A stretch of 64,000 bases of DNA from Flavihumibacter sp. ZG627 (GCF_000814325.1 NZ_JPHF01000010.1:62001-126000); one strand, 5' to 3'. Shown: positions 15,773 through 24,826, counted from the stretch's first letter. A program made the numbers and translations. The notes: generated by a model not told the origin, from the letters alone.

Positions 15773-18166
15773 CTATTCGGCCATCATTTCCAGAACTATA
15801 TCTACAACATCTTCTGTATTGGGTTTGCTGAAATAATCACCATCACTCGCATACGCTGGTCGATGAGCCTTTGCCGATAAAGTACGGGGTGCAACATCCA
15901 GCCAGCGATATCCACCCTGCTCTTCCATTACCTTATTGTACATGTATGAAGCAGCGCCACCGGGAACATCTTCATCCACAAAAAGTATTCTGCTGGTTTT
16001 TTTCAACGATTCTAGTATAAGGTGATTGATATCGAAAGGTAATAATGTCTGCACATCAACTACTTCACATTGAATACCCGAAGAAGCTAATAAAATTGCT
16101 GCCTCCTGAACAATCCTGAGTGTGGAGCCATATGACACAATCGTGATATCTGTACCTTTTCTTACCACTTCCGGTATGCCTAGCGGTACTGTATAACCGA
16201 GAAGATCATCGGGAAGTTTTTCTTTCAGCCGGTAGCCATTCAAGCATTCGATAACAATGCCCGGATCATTTCCTTTAAGTAATGTATTGTACATACCAAC
16301 CGCCTGTACCATATTGCGTGGTACGCATACCCACATGCCACGAAGTGAATTTATGATCATACCCATCGGAGATCCGCTGTGCCAGATACCTTCCAGGCGG
16401 TGACCACGGGTTCTTACAATAAGCGGGCAACTCATTTTCCCGGCTGTGCGATAATGTGTGGTGGCAACATCATCGCTCAATGGTTGAAGTCCATACAACA
16501 GGTAATCTACATATTGTATCTCGGCTATGGGACGGAGTCCACGGAGGGCAGCACCAATTCCCTGTCCCATTATTGTGAGCTCTCTTATGCCTGTATCTGA
16601 AATACGAAATTCACCATGCTTTGCCTGCAATCCGGCAAAACCCTGGTTCACATCACCTATATAACCCACATCTTCACCAAATGCTAGCACCTTTGGATTG
16701 GTGGCGAAAAGCTTGTCGAAATATCTGTTCAGGATCTCATAACCATTAAGCAGAGGCGCATCATCAACATAGGTTGCCGCGCGGGCCTCCACATGTAATG
16801 TTCCTTTAGAACCTTCATTGTACAAATAGGTACTGTAGAGCGCTTCGTTTTCTTTCTTAAGCTGCTTATAATATTCCTGCATCTCATTTGCACCCGAATG
16901 CCTGCCCGCCAGGCCCAGAAGCCTGTGCAGTGTCAGCATTATATCCCTTCTGGTAGGTTCTTTCTCCATAGTGAGTTTCTGAACCAATTGTTGCATTGCT
17001 GTTGACTGTACAGGCAGTTGCTTAATAACTGAAGCAGCCAGTTCAGTAGTTCGGTTCACCTGTTCACGGATTGGTTGCTGGTAGGCTAACCATGCCTTGT
17101 TGCGGCAATCACGTACAAATTCCTTTGCCTTTAATTCAATATCGTTTAACTCTTCCTCACTACTGAGTGTGTTCTCGAGTATCCATTCTTTAAATTTTTT
17201 GATGCAATCGAAGGACCGCTCCCATTCAAGGCGCTCAGGACTTTTATAGCGCTCATGGCTACCCGAGGTGGAATGGCCCTGAGGCTGGGTGATCTCTTCA
17301 ATATGAAAAATCGCCGGAATATGTGTGTCCCTTATTTTCTGAATGGCAGGTTCCATCAACTCAATCATACTCGCATAATCCCATCCCTTAAGTTTATAAA
17401 TATCAATTCCATTTGTTCCTTCCCGCTGTTGAAAGCCTTTCAGTACCTCAGAAATAGAGCCTTTTGTAGTTTGTAATTTCTTTGGTACGGAAATTCCATA
17501 ACCGTCATCCCACACGAAAATGGCAAGCGGAATCTGCATTACCCCGGCAGCATTAACAGCTTCCCAGAAATGCCCTTCCGATGTGGAAGCATCGCCGATA
17601 GTGCAAAAGCAAATTTCATTGCCGTTGTCTGAAAGTTCCGGGAAAGCCTTCAATGAATCCACTTTACGGAAAACCTTGGATGCAAATGCCAGCCCCAACG
17701 CACGCGGCATCTGCCCTGCCGTGGGGGCTATATCACTGGAAATGTTTTTCTGTCTGGAAAGATTCACCCAGTCGCCCTCCTCATTTGTATTGGGCGTACA
17801 AAAGTGGGAATTCATCTGCCTGCCCGCACTATGGGGATCCAGGTTAACGTCGGGATTAGCATAGAGCTGGGCAAAAAACTGTTCGATGGTAGCAAGCTTA
17901 CTTGCGAAAACAAAAGTCTGGTCGCGATAATATCCCGCCCGCCAATCTCCGTTTCGGAAAAATTTAGCGGTAGCTATCTGGGCTATTTCTTTACCATCAC
18001 CAAAAATCCCAAACTTGGCTTTGCCGGTAAGAACTTCCTTGCGGCCCATAAGGCTGGCTTCGCGGCTCTCACAGGCCATTTGGTAATCACGGAGTACTTC
18101 ATCGCGGAAGCGATCGAAGCTTAACTTTTCAGAATCCAGCAATTCGTTTTCCATGAGATTTTCCAT
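15773..18166 (-). CDS. Alpha-ketoacid dehydrogenase E1, fused alpha and beta subunits (branched-chain type)
   Basis: This 797-residue protein joins E1-alpha (about 1-400) to E1-beta (about 460-797). The thiamine diphosphate motif is IGDASTSEGHFWEAVNAAG (about 198-216) with WDDGYGISVP as its end. The beta half has AFGEDVGYIGDVNQGFAG (about 492-509) and DTGIRELTIMGQGIGAALRG. It would oxidatively decarboxylate branched 2-oxoacids with E2 and E3, which are not in the window. A -7 element TAGTTTTG lies four bases before the ATG at 18166 and supports this start over the internal Met. A paralogue is at 41967-44039. Confidence 0.9.
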   Translation of the reverse strand: MENLMENELLDSEKLSFDRFRDEVLRDYQMACESREASLMGRKEVLTGKAKFGIFGDGKEIAQIATAKFFRNGDWRAGYYRDQTFVFASKLATIEQFFAQLYANPDVNLDPHSAGRQMNSHFCTPNTNEEGDWVNLSRQKNISSDIAPTAGQMPRALGLAFASKVFRKVDSLKAFPELSDNGNEICFCTIGDASTSEGHFWEAVNAAGVMQIPLAIFVWDDGYGISVPKKLQTTKGSISEVLKGFQQREGTNGIDIYKLKGWDYASMIELMEPAIQKIRDTHIPAIFHIEEITQPQGHSTSGSHERYKSPERLEWERSFDCIKKFKEWILENTLSSEEELNDIELKAKEFVRDCRNKAWLAYQQPIREQVNRTTELAASVIKQLPVQSTAMQQLVQKLTMEKEPTRRDIMLTLHRLLGLAGRHSGANEMQEYYKQLKKENEALYSTYLYNEGSKGTLHVEARAATYVDDAPLLNGYEILNRYFDKLFATNPKVLAFGEDVGYIGDVNQGFAGLQAKHGEFRISDTGIRELTIMGQGIGAALRGLRPIAEIQYVDYLLYGLQPLSDDVATTHYRTAGKMSCPLIVRTRGHRLEGIWHSGSPMGMIINSLRGMWVCVPRNMVQAVGMYNTLLKGNDPGIVIECLNGYRLKEKLPDDLLGYTVPLGIPEVVRKGTDITIVSYGSTLRIVQEAAILLASSGIQCEVVDVQTLLPFDINHLILESLKKTSRILFVDEDVPGGAASYMYNKVMEEQGGYRWLDVAPRTLSAKAHRPAYASDGDYFSKPNTEDVVDIVLEMMAE

Positions 18167-18170
18167 CGAA

Positions 18171-18178
18171 CAAAACTA
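18171..18178 (-). promoter_or_regulatory. -7 element four bases from the E1 start codon
   Basis: TAGTTTTG on the minus strand is a full match to TAnnTTTG and is followed by TTCG and then the ATG. The transcript would be leaderless or nearly so. Confidence 0.6.
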
Positions 18179-18341
18179 AGAGAAATTGGCCGGAAGCGAA
18201 CAATCGTTAGTCGGTTTTCCCTCATAGATACCTAACGGGTAGATAAATTGTTATTAATTAATTCCTTAGAAATAAATATTTAATGTTTTGCCAAAAAAAT
18301 ATTAATTGGGTTGGTCACTGGACAAAGTCAATCACAATTAT

Positions 18342-18349
18342 TAAATTTG
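18342..18349 (+). promoter_or_regulatory. Candidate -7 element for the DUF1573 pair
   Basis: TAAATTTG matches TAnnTTTG and lies 22 bp before the start at 18372, a leader of about 15 nt. Confidence 0.5.
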
Positions 18350-18371
18350 TTATGGCAGAACACCTGAGTAA

Positions 18372-18818
18372 ATGAAAAGAGTTGCATTCCTGATAGCCCT
18401 GACCCTGAGTTTATCTGTTTCCTATGGACAGGTAACTGATGCCGCAAAGGCCCCGGAGGTAATCAGCATTGCCAGTTCTCATGATTTTGGATCTATACGG
18501 CATGGCAGGCCTGTAACCTATACTTTTGAATTTATCAATACTGGCAAAGAAGCACTTAAAATAGAAAATGTTTCGGCTAGTTGTGGATGTACAACTCCGG
18601 TATGGTCGAAAGACCTGGTAGCGCCCGGGGCAAAAAGCAGCATAACGGTTGGCTATAATGCGGCTTCGGAAGGGCCTTTTGAAAAATCTGTGACCATCTT
18701 TTACAACTCCGGGAAAACAAAAACCATCTATGTTAAGGGTGAAGTAGGTAAACCTATGCCTTCAGTACCTGTTAATACATCTGTACAATTATTAAAACAA
18801 ACAAACAATAAAGATTAA
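18372..18818 (+). CDS. Exported DUF1573 protein (first of a tandem pair)
   Basis: This 148-residue protein has a signal peptide (1-20, LSLSVSYGQ). A single DUF1573 Ig-like domain follows, starting HDFGSIRHGRPVTYTFEFINTGKEAL. The family signature SASCGCTTP (about 69-77) is present, as is the strand GPFEKSVTIFYNSG. The domain is common in exported Bacteroidota proteins and resembles HYDIN/ASPM-type Ig folds; its role is not established. A close paralogue follows 11 bp downstream. Confidence 0.85.
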   Translation: MKRVAFLIALTLSLSVSYGQVTDAAKAPEVISIASSHDFGSIRHGRPVTYTFEFINTGKEALKIENVSASCGCTTPVWSKDLVAPGAKSSITVGYNAASEGPFEKSVTIFYNSGKTKTIYVKGEVGKPMPSVPVNTSVQLLKQTNNKD

Positions 18819-18829
18819 ATCGATCAATT

Positions 18830-19261
18830 ATGAAAAAAATAGCGCTTACTCTTTTTGCGGTTATTATCAGTGCGGCCATTTTCGCGCAGGCAAAGAGTGC
18901 TGAAGAATTGGTAAAGTTTGCCCAGACCAAACACAATTTTGGCAAGATCAAACAAGGAGTACCTGTTAACTACAACTTTGAATTTACCAATGTATCATCT
19001 CAGCCGGTAGTTATTCAGAAGGCATCTGCGAGTTGTGGCTGTACCACCCCAACCTGGCCTCAGCAGCCTGTAGCTGGTGGTAAAACGAACAAGATCACAG
19101 CTGGTTTCAATGCTGCTGCTCCTGGTCCGTTTGACAAAACTGTGTTTGTAACTGTGGCGGGCGTTGACAAACCTGTTGAACTCCGCATCAGCGGTGAGGT
19201 TTTGAAAGCGGAGGACTACGCAAAGTTTGAAGCTGAAAAAGATAAAAAAGGGAGCAAATAA
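18830..19261 (+). CDS. Exported DUF1573 protein (second of a tandem pair)
   Basis: This 143-residue protein has a signal peptide (1-19, ISAAIFAQA). The same domain follows: KHNFGKIKQGVPVNYNFEFTNVSSQP, then SASCGCTTPTWP (about 63-74) and GPFDKTVFVTV. The C-terminus is Lys-rich. It is clearly a tandem duplicate of the preceding gene and shares its transcript; a strong terminator follows. Confidence 0.85.
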   Translation: MKKIALTLFAVIISAAIFAQAKSAEELVKFAQTKHNFGKIKQGVPVNYNFEFTNVSSQPVVIQKASASCGCTTPTWPQQPVAGGKTNKITAGFNAAAPGPFDKTVFVTVAGVDKPVELRISGEVLKAEDYAKFEAEKDKKGSK

Positions 19262-19280
19262 TTTCTTCCACCAGATACTC

Positions 19281-19320
19281 AAGAGGCCGTCTCAGTAAAT
19301 TGAGACGGCCTCTCTCTATT
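19281..19320 (+). terminator. Strong intrinsic terminator after the DUF1573 pair
   Basis: There is a perfect 12-bp stem (19283-19294 with 19301-19312; GAGGCCGTCTCA and its complement), a 6-nt loop GTAAAT, and a T-rich tail. Confidence 0.9.
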
Positions 19321-19590
19321 TTATACCACTGATTATGGGTAAGAGCGCCCCCCCGATTTGAAAATGTATCCGTACTCAGGAGGTAAAAAATAGGGACCAG
19401 ATGGGGACCAGATGGGGACCAGAAGTATGGCTGTTGCTAGGGTGGCGGGTAGAGATGAGATAGCAGCTAGTCCGGGTAAACATATATGCATCATAAGAAG
19501 TTCCGAAGGATATCAACACAACTGAGGGCACCGTATCGGGATCGTGACGGCACCATTAAGCCAATTTTATTTACATTGGAGCATAAAATC
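19321..19590. other. Intergenic stretch without a recognisable gene
   Basis: About 270 bp lie between the terminator and the preferred ppk2 start. An in-frame extension of ppk2 to 19486 exists but encodes a basic stretch unlike PPK2. Apart from a short tandem repeat at 19393-19423, I see nothing here. Confidence 0.5.
19393..19423 (+). repeat. Short 11-bp tandem repeat
   Basis: GGGACCAGATG occurs almost three times in direct succession (19393, 19404, 19415; the last copy is partial). Confidence 0.8.
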
Positions 19591-20529
19591 ATGATCATGG
19601 ATATCAAACCTTTTTTCCAATACCTCGATTCCTTAATGGTTAAACCAAATCAAAAGGTCTCCCTTAAAAAAGATTTCGAAACGGACTATGATCATAAAAT
19701 TTTCAGCAAAGAGGAAGGCGCTGAACTGTTGCAGGCAGGTATTGAAAACCTGGCCAAAATGCAGGATAAATTATATGCCCATAACCGCCATAGTATTCTG
19801 ATTGTTTTGCAGGCAATGGATGCTGCCGGAAAAGACAGTGCAATTAAACATGTTATGTCTGGCCTGAACCCCCAGGGCGTTAAAGTGCACAGTTTCAAAA
19901 CGCCTTCCCGCGACGAACTTGACCATGACTTCCTCTGGAGGCATTATAAAGTACTTCCCCCGAGAGGTGAAATAGGAATTTTCAACCGTTCACATTATGA
20001 AAACGTACTTGTAACAAGGGTACATCCTGAATATATTCTCAATGAGAATCTGCCCGGTATTAATTCAGTGGAAGATATCAATGATGAATTCTGGGAAAGA
20101 AGATTTAAACAGATCAACCGTTTTGAAAAGAACCTCACGCAGAATGGCACGATAGTACTTAAATTCTTTCTCCATGTTTCTAAAAAAGAACAAAAGAAGC
20201 GATTCCTGGAAAGAATTGATGACCCGGAAAAGAACTGGAAATTTGCTTCTGCCGATGTTGAAGAAAGAGCACATTGGGAAGATTATATGAATGCATATAG
20301 CGCCATGCTGGGTGCAACCTCAAAAGATAATGCACCCTGGTATGTTTTGCCTGCAGATGATAAGTGGTTCACCCGCCTTTGCCTGGCAGCGATCATTTCG
20401 CGTGAGTTTGATAAAATTGACCCAGCATACCCTGTGATCAGCGAAACGGAGAGAGTGAAACTGCAGGCAATGCGGGAAAAACTCATGAGCGAAATTGATA
20501 AGAACGGAAACGTGAATGGAAATGATTGA
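19591..20529 (+). CDS. ppk2: Polyphosphate kinase 2 family protein
   Basis: The start at 19591 (MIMDIKPFFQYL) gives the usual ~300-residue length. The product has a Walker A variant MDAAGKDSAIKHV near residue 80, the PPK2 motif LPPRGEIGIFNRSHYENVLVTRVHPE (about 132-157, containing Walker B and lid basic residues), and a lid region with KKEQKKRFLERIDDPEKNWKFA. PPK2 enzymes transfer phosphate between polyphosphate and nucleoside mono- or diphosphates. The short single-domain form resembles class III members that charge AMP, but the class cannot be fixed by eye. It lies 23 bp upstream of the aminotransferase, which has its own promoter. Confidence 0.88.
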   Translation: MIMDIKPFFQYLDSLMVKPNQKVSLKKDFETDYDHKIFSKEEGAELLQAGIENLAKMQDKLYAHNRHSILIVLQAMDAAGKDSAIKHVMSGLNPQGVKVHSFKTPSRDELDHDFLWRHYKVLPPRGEIGIFNRSHYENVLVTRVHPEYILNENLPGINSVEDINDEFWERRFKQINRFEKNLTQNGTIVLKFFLHVSKKEQKKRFLERIDDPEKNWKFASADVEERAHWEDYMNAYSAMLGATSKDNAPWYVLPADDKWFTRLCLAAIISREFDKIDPAYPVISETERVKLQAMREKLMSEIDKNGNVNGND

Positions 20530-20540
20530 GGTGGGCCCTT

Positions 20541-20548
20541 TATCTTTG
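20541..20548 (+). promoter_or_regulatory. -7 element four bases from the aminotransferase start
   Basis: TATCTTTG is a full consensus match. CGCC and then the ATG at 20553 follow. It also argues against translation from the upstream in-frame TTG at 20526. Confidence 0.65.
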
Positions 20549-20552
20549 CGCC

Positions 20553-21743
20553 ATGTTAGTGATTAGCAAACGCGGTTCAGCAATGCCGCCATCTCCTATC
20601 CGCAAACTTGTTCCTTATGCGGAAACTGCCAAGAAAAAAGGCATACGAGTTTATCATCTGAATATCGGTCAGCCCGATATTGAAACGCCTCCCGAAATGA
20701 TGGAAGCTGTGAGGCATGCAGATTTTAAGGTTTTGGAATACAGTCATAGTGCGGGCAATGAGAGCTATCGACGTAAGTTGGTAGAGTATTACAGAACGGC
20801 GGGCATAAGAGTGAATCATAACCAGATCATAATCACTACGGGAGGGTCTGAAGCAATACTATTCGGTTTTATGGCTTGTCTTGATCCGGGTGATGAGATC
20901 ATCATTCCTGAGCCATTCTATGCTAACTATAATGGTTTCGCCGTTGCCGCTGGCGTGGTTGTAAAACCTATCCCATCCTTTATTGAAAACGGGTTTGCCC
21001 TTCCTGCTATGGAAGAATTCGAAAAGGCAATCGGCCCTCGTACCAAAGCCATCATGGTATGTAATCCAAATAATCCAACAGGTTATTTATATAGCAGGGA
21101 AGAACTCGAAATTCTAAAACAAATTATCCTTAATCATAATCTTTTTCTTTTTGCCGACGAGGCTTATCGTGAGTTCTGCTATAGTGGAGAACATTTCAGC
21201 GCCATGCGACTGGAAGGAGTGGATGATCATATCGTGTTAATGGACACGATCTCCAAACGATATAGTGCATGCGGGGCTCGTATTGGTGCCTTTGTTACAC
21301 GGAATCAGGAATTACTTGATGCTGCTATGAAATTTGCCCAGGCGAGGTTGAGTCCGCCAGGACTGGCACAAATTGCTGCAGAAGCTGCCATTGATTTACC
21401 TCCCCATTATTTTGACGGAACCAAAGCAGAATACATGCGCAGGCGCGATGCGCTGGTCTCAAGATTGAACGCAATGACAGGAGTTTTTTGTCCAAACCCA
21501 GGCGGTGCATTCTATGCAATCGCACAGCTACCCATTGATGATGCCGACAAATTCTGCCAATGGTTATTAGAGAGCTTTTCCTGGAATGGTCAAACCGTTA
21601 TGCTGGCGCCTGCGACCGGATTTTATGGGACACCGGGATTGGGAAAAAACCAGGTTCGACTGGCATATGTATTAAAAGTAGAAGAGATCCATGCAGCTAT
21701 GGACTGCCTGGAAAAAGCGCTACAGGAATACACTACCATCTGA
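20553..21743 (+). CDS. Pyridoxal-phosphate aminotransferase, class I/II
   Basis: This 396-residue fold-type I aminotransferase has the N-terminal substrate strand IGQPDIETP, the PLP-phosphate loop TTGGSEAI (about 95-102), NPNNPTG (about 178-184, Asn pairing with the cofactor), DEAYREF with the Asp that binds the pyridine nitrogen, and SKRYSACGARIG with the Schiff-base Lys. VRLAY near the C-terminus holds the carboxylate-binding Arg. The family covers aspartate and other amino acid transaminases; the substrate is not determined. The start was chosen from the promoter position. Confidence 0.9.
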   Translation: MLVISKRGSAMPPSPIRKLVPYAETAKKKGIRVYHLNIGQPDIETPPEMMEAVRHADFKVLEYSHSAGNESYRRKLVEYYRTAGIRVNHNQIIITTGGSEAILFGFMACLDPGDEIIIPEPFYANYNGFAVAAGVVVKPIPSFIENGFALPAMEEFEKAIGPRTKAIMVCNPNNPTGYLYSREELEILKQIILNHNLFLFADEAYREFCYSGEHFSAMRLEGVDDHIVLMDTISKRYSACGARIGAFVTRNQELLDAAMKFAQARLSPPGLAQIAAEAAIDLPPHYFDGTKAEYMRRRDALVSRLNAMTGVFCPNPGGAFYAIAQLPIDDADKFCQWLLESFSWNGQTVMLAPATGFYGTPGLGKNQVRLAYVLKVEEIHAAMDCLEKALQEYTTI

Positions 21744-21808
21744 CATCCGTCCTGACATATGTCAGACAGGTATTAGGAGATTTTTTTCATCATTTAGACC
21801 AGTTTCTA

Positions 21809-21816
21809 TATTTTTG
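21809..21816 (+). promoter_or_regulatory. -7 element of the tRNA gene
   Basis: TATTTTTG matches TAnnTTTG and lies 10 bp upstream of the first tRNA base, a fitting distance for a stable RNA. Confidence 0.5.
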
Positions 21817-21826
21817 CGCTCCGTTT

Positions 21827-21903
21827 GGCGAGGTAGCTCAGCTGGTTAGAGCATCGGATTCATAACCCGAAGGTCGGCGGTTCAAGTCCGCTCCTCGCTA
21901 CCA
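21827..21903 (+). tRNA. tRNA-Met (CAT anticodon), elongator type
   Basis: This 77-nt cloverleaf has an acceptor stem GGCGAGG/CCTCGCT with a G1-U72 wobble, D-loop AGCTCAGCTGGTTAGAGC, anticodon loop TTCATAA (CAT at 21861-21863), T-arm GGCGG-TTCAAGT-CCGCT, discriminator A and an encoded CCA. It lacks the initiator features (C1-A72 mismatch and three G-C pairs in the anticodon stem). By sequence alone it could also be the tRNA-Ile2 whose C34 becomes lysidine. The innermost anticodon-stem pair is A31-C39, a mismatch. Confidence 0.93.
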
Positions 21904-21904
21904 A

Positions 21905-21945
21905 GGCCGAAACCTGTTATCAAAAAGGTTTCGGCCATTCTTTTT
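21905..21945 (+). terminator. Intrinsic terminator of the tRNA gene
   Basis: An 11-bp stem GGCCGAAACCT (21905-21915)/AGGTTTCGGCC (21926-21936) is followed by ATTCTTTTT. Confidence 0.85.
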
Positions 21946-22011
21946 AGTAAACCCCGAGAGAACATAAAGCAGCACGACAAGGCTTCCCAATAAAGGGACA
22001 GAAGGCTGGTG

Positions 22012-22430
22012 TTAATCCACCAATTCCTTATAAGATCCGCGCACTCTTAAAACACCAAGAACCAGTAAACAGAGATGGTAAAGCAGGTTCAGGGCAGAAA
22101 GCGGAAGTTTCTGTAAGCGAAACTCATTGCGAAAATGCGAGGGTATAGCAATACGCCGGAGAAACCCCACCGTCCCTTTTCTACTGGTATGGGCATTATT
22201 GATCATTCCAAAAACATTCTCCATGAAATATTCTGTACGCAATGCAGGATGTACTTCCCAATGAACCACTGTTTCAATGGATCCTTCCGGATAATATTCA
22301 AATTTATCATTCATCCGCACACAAAGATCTCCTTGTATTAGCGCCTTCCATTTGTTTCCTCTGCTGTTTGCAAAAAAACAATATGCTGACCAGTGTAGAT
22401 ATTATATATTCTGTTTCCTTTATAAGCCAT
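22012..22430 (-). pseudogene. Decayed cupin-domain protein gene with two internal deletions
   Basis: Read on the minus strand, 22430 starts MAYKGNRIYNIYTGQHIVFLQTAEETNG, the usual opening of a family of single-cupin proteins, and stops soon after at 22338. In another frame the sequence resumes with LIQGDLCVRMNDKFEYYPEG. It then jumps to ETVVHWEVHPALRTEYFMENVFG and runs to the family-like end SYKELVD. The metal-binding HxH...E strand of the cupin barrel and the second conserved strand are missing. The pieces come in the right order, so this is one gene broken by deletion plus frameshift. I inferred the deletions from my memory of intact homologues. Confidence 0.7.
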
Positions 22431-22576
22431 AGATAAATACTTGGTACAAAATTCCGGAACTACTCCTCTTCCATTAAACCGCAGCAGGATGAAACGGCAG
22501 GAATATTGCATGAATTGTAAGTCAATCGTTTGCATAATCGCCGAGATAGAATATATTGATCAGTTAAAAGCCAGGT

Positions 22577-24037
22577 ATGACCCCAAAAAAGGAAGCTTCG
22601 GCCGTTTGCGTAATTTTTGGTGCAAAAGGTGATCTGACCCGACGTAAACTAATTCCCGCTCTATACCATCTTTTCATTAACCAACACCTTCCCAAAACAT
22701 TCAGGATTTTTTGTATTGATTATATATCTATTGAGCGGGACGTGTTCCTGGAAGAACTCCTATCAGGAGTTGTTGAATTTTCCAGGACAGGTCCGCCTGA
22801 TATCAATTTATGGCAAACTTTTACAAGCAGGATCACCTATATAAGCGGTGATTTCCTGAAGGAGGATACTTATCTGGAATTGAAGAGAGTATTAGATAAT
22901 GTTGACCTTCAAAACAAAAAGCGGGGTATCAGGATATTCTACTACGCCGTGGCTCCCCGCTTTATAGAAATACTCTCGGATTCTTTATATCGTTTTAAAC
23001 TGGCAAACCAGGATAACTTAGATAGAATTATTATTGAGAAACCTTTTGGAACCGATCTGGAAACAGCAAAGAAACTCAACAGATTCCTTCGCAAACGGTT
23101 CACGGAGAAACAGCTTTACCGCATCGATCATTACCTGGGAAAAGAAACCGTACAGAATATCATGGCCTTCAGGTTCGCCAATTATGTTTTTGAGCCGCTA
23201 TGGAATAATAAATATATTGACCATGTTGAGATCACTGTAGCGGAAAAAGTTACTGTAGGTAGCAGGGGAGGATATTATGATGGCAGTGGTGCATTGCGCG
23301 ATATGGTTCAAAATCACCTGTTACAACTCTTATGTATAACCGCAATGGAATGCCCTGTTAAATATGAAGCGGAAACCATCAGGAATGCCAAAACTGCAGT
23401 GATCAAACAAGTGCGGCCCTTCACGCCTTCAGCAGTTTCAAAAAATGTTATACGTGGCCAGTACAAGGGTTACAGGAAAGAAGAACATGTACCCTCCCGT
23501 TCTTATACTGAAACCTTTGTTGCAGCGAGGTTATATATTGATAACGCACGTTGGAAAAATGTTCCCTTTTTCTTAAGAACCGGAAAAGGTATGCAAAGGC
23601 AATCCACAGTAATCATCATTCAATTCAAGGATAGTCCGAATAAGATATTTAAGGGTGATGTAGTACCAAACCGATTAACGATAAGTATCCAACCTGAGCT
23701 TGAGATCAGTCTTCTTTTTGAAAGCAAGGTTCCGGGATTACAAATGAAACTTAAGCCAGTAGAAATGGATTTTACCTATAAAGAGTCTCATGAAGAAGCA
23801 ATACCTGAGGCTTATGAGGCATTGATTCTTGATGTATTAAAAGGAGATGCAACCCTGTTCATGCGGGGCGACCAGGTGGAAGCAGCCTGGAAACTGGTGA
23901 TGCCTATTCTTGATACCTGGAAAAAACAACAGGGAAAAGATCTCAAATTTTATGAACAAAGCAGTTGGGGACCGCGTGCTGCAACAGAATTAATCAAACC
24001 CTATTCCAAAGACTGGAACCATTTACCCAATATTTAA
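22577..24037 (+). CDS. zwf: Glucose-6-phosphate 1-dehydrogenase
   Basis: This 486-residue protein has the NADP motif CVIFGAKGDLTRRKLIPALY (about 11-30). The active-site signature RIDHYLGKETVQNIMAFRFAN (about 182-202) includes the substrate-binding Lys and Asp-His of the RIDHYLGKE motif. FFLRTGKGM lies near 333. The enzyme oxidises glucose-6-phosphate and feeds the pentose phosphate pathway with NADPH. Length is normal. No 6PG dehydrogenase or lactonase gene lies next to it, so it is not in the common zwf-pgl-gnd arrangement. It converges on a Crp/Fnr gene with a 22-bp gap. Confidence 0.95.
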   Translation: MTPKKEASAVCVIFGAKGDLTRRKLIPALYHLFINQHLPKTFRIFCIDYISIERDVFLEELLSGVVEFSRTGPPDINLWQTFTSRITYISGDFLKEDTYLELKRVLDNVDLQNKKRGIRIFYYAVAPRFIEILSDSLYRFKLANQDNLDRIIIEKPFGTDLETAKKLNRFLRKRFTEKQLYRIDHYLGKETVQNIMAFRFANYVFEPLWNNKYIDHVEITVAEKVTVGSRGGYYDGSGALRDMVQNHLLQLLCITAMECPVKYEAETIRNAKTAVIKQVRPFTPSAVSKNVIRGQYKGYRKEEHVPSRSYTETFVAARLYIDNARWKNVPFFLRTGKGMQRQSTVIIIQFKDSPNKIFKGDVVPNRLTISIQPELEISLLFESKVPGLQMKLKPVEMDFTYKESHEEAIPEAYEALILDVLKGDATLFMRGDQVEAAWKLVMPILDTWKKQQGKDLKFYEQSSWGPRAATELIKPYSKDWNHLPNI

Positions 24038-24059
24038 TACTTTAAACCAATTTTTGATC

Positions 24060-24767
24060 TCAACGGAAATTTGCTATTTTAATTAATCCCGCAACATCCA
24101 GGATAACAATTTTTCTGCCATTGGTGGTAATAAGTTCTGCTTCCTTAAATTCAGACAATACCCTCACAACATTTTCACGGGCACTACCAACCAGGTTAGA
24201 AAGATTTTCCCTTGACATAGATATTTCCACCGGTCCGTTCTTATTATTCATTGTTTTATACTTTTCCCTCAATACCACAAGTTGGAGGGCAGTTCTTTCA
24301 CGAACGGAACTTTGACTGAAGAAAGTAATGTTATTGGCAAGAACAGCAAATTCATGACTCAAAGTTTTGAGTAAACGCTTGCTAAGTAAGGGAGAATAAT
24401 CAATCGTTTTCAGGAAATCTTCCCTTGGAATAAATCCCACTACACTATCTTCAAGAAGCGCACAGGAATCAGGATAACGATCCTCCGCCAAAACAGCATG
24501 ATATCCCAACAGTTCACCCTGGCTGGCAACATAAATGATTTGTTCCTGCCCCTCCTTATTGATCCGGTATTTCTTAGCCATCCCTTTACGGATAAAGAAG
24601 ATACCAGTGGGATAAAATCCCTCCCTGAAAAGAATATCCCCCTTATTGTATTGAGCCTCAACCATATGTGCAGAGAGAAGTGACCATTCCTTTGGGGGAA
24701 GGTTCGAAATGATAGATCCGGACTGGAAATCCCAGCTTTGAACCGGAAATAAATGCCTGATACTCAT
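24060..24767 (-). CDS. Crp/Fnr-family transcriptional regulator
   Basis: This 235-residue protein has an N-terminal cNMP-binding-like beta-barrel (about 18-130; YNKGDILFREGFYPTGIFFIRKGMAKKY) and a C-terminal winged helix (about 150-225). The recognition helix lies in SMSRENLSNLVGSARENVVRVLSEFKEAELI. There is no N-terminal Cys cluster, so it is not an iron-sulfur Fnr; the barrel lacks the full cAMP motif. An FNR-like palindrome sits 16 bp upstream, between this gene and the divergent methyltransferase, and could be its own target site. The signal sensed is unknown. Confidence 0.88.
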   Translation of the reverse strand: MSIRHLFPVQSWDFQSGSIISNLPPKEWSLLSAHMVEAQYNKGDILFREGFYPTGIFFIRKGMAKKYRINKEGQEQIIYVASQGELLGYHAVLAEDRYPDSCALLEDSVVGFIPREDFLKTIDYSPLLSKRLLKTLSHEFAVLANNITFFSQSSVRERTALQLVVLREKYKTMNNKNGPVEISMSRENLSNLVGSARENVVRVLSEFKEAELITTNGRKIVILDVAGLIKIANFR

Positions 24768-24782
24768 TGACTAATTTCAAAA

Positions 24783-24826
24783 GTGATAATTATCAATCCT
24801 CGCAAAAAATGCAGGCCTTAACTTTA
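24783..24826 (+). promoter_or_regulatory. FNR/Crp-like box and -7 element in front of the methyltransferase
   Basis: GTGAT-AATT-ATCAA (24783-24796) differs by one base from the FNR consensus TTGAT-N4-ATCAA. TAACTTTA (24819-24826) is a -7-like element four bases before the ATG at 24831. If transcription starts at that A, the box is centred at -41.5, the classic class II activator position. Confidence 0.55.

Noticed and set aside
21752-21765. Palindrome CTGACATATGTCAG after the aminotransferase as a terminator
   Set aside because: There is no T-tract next to it and almost no loop. It may be a binding site, but nothing supports a specific role.
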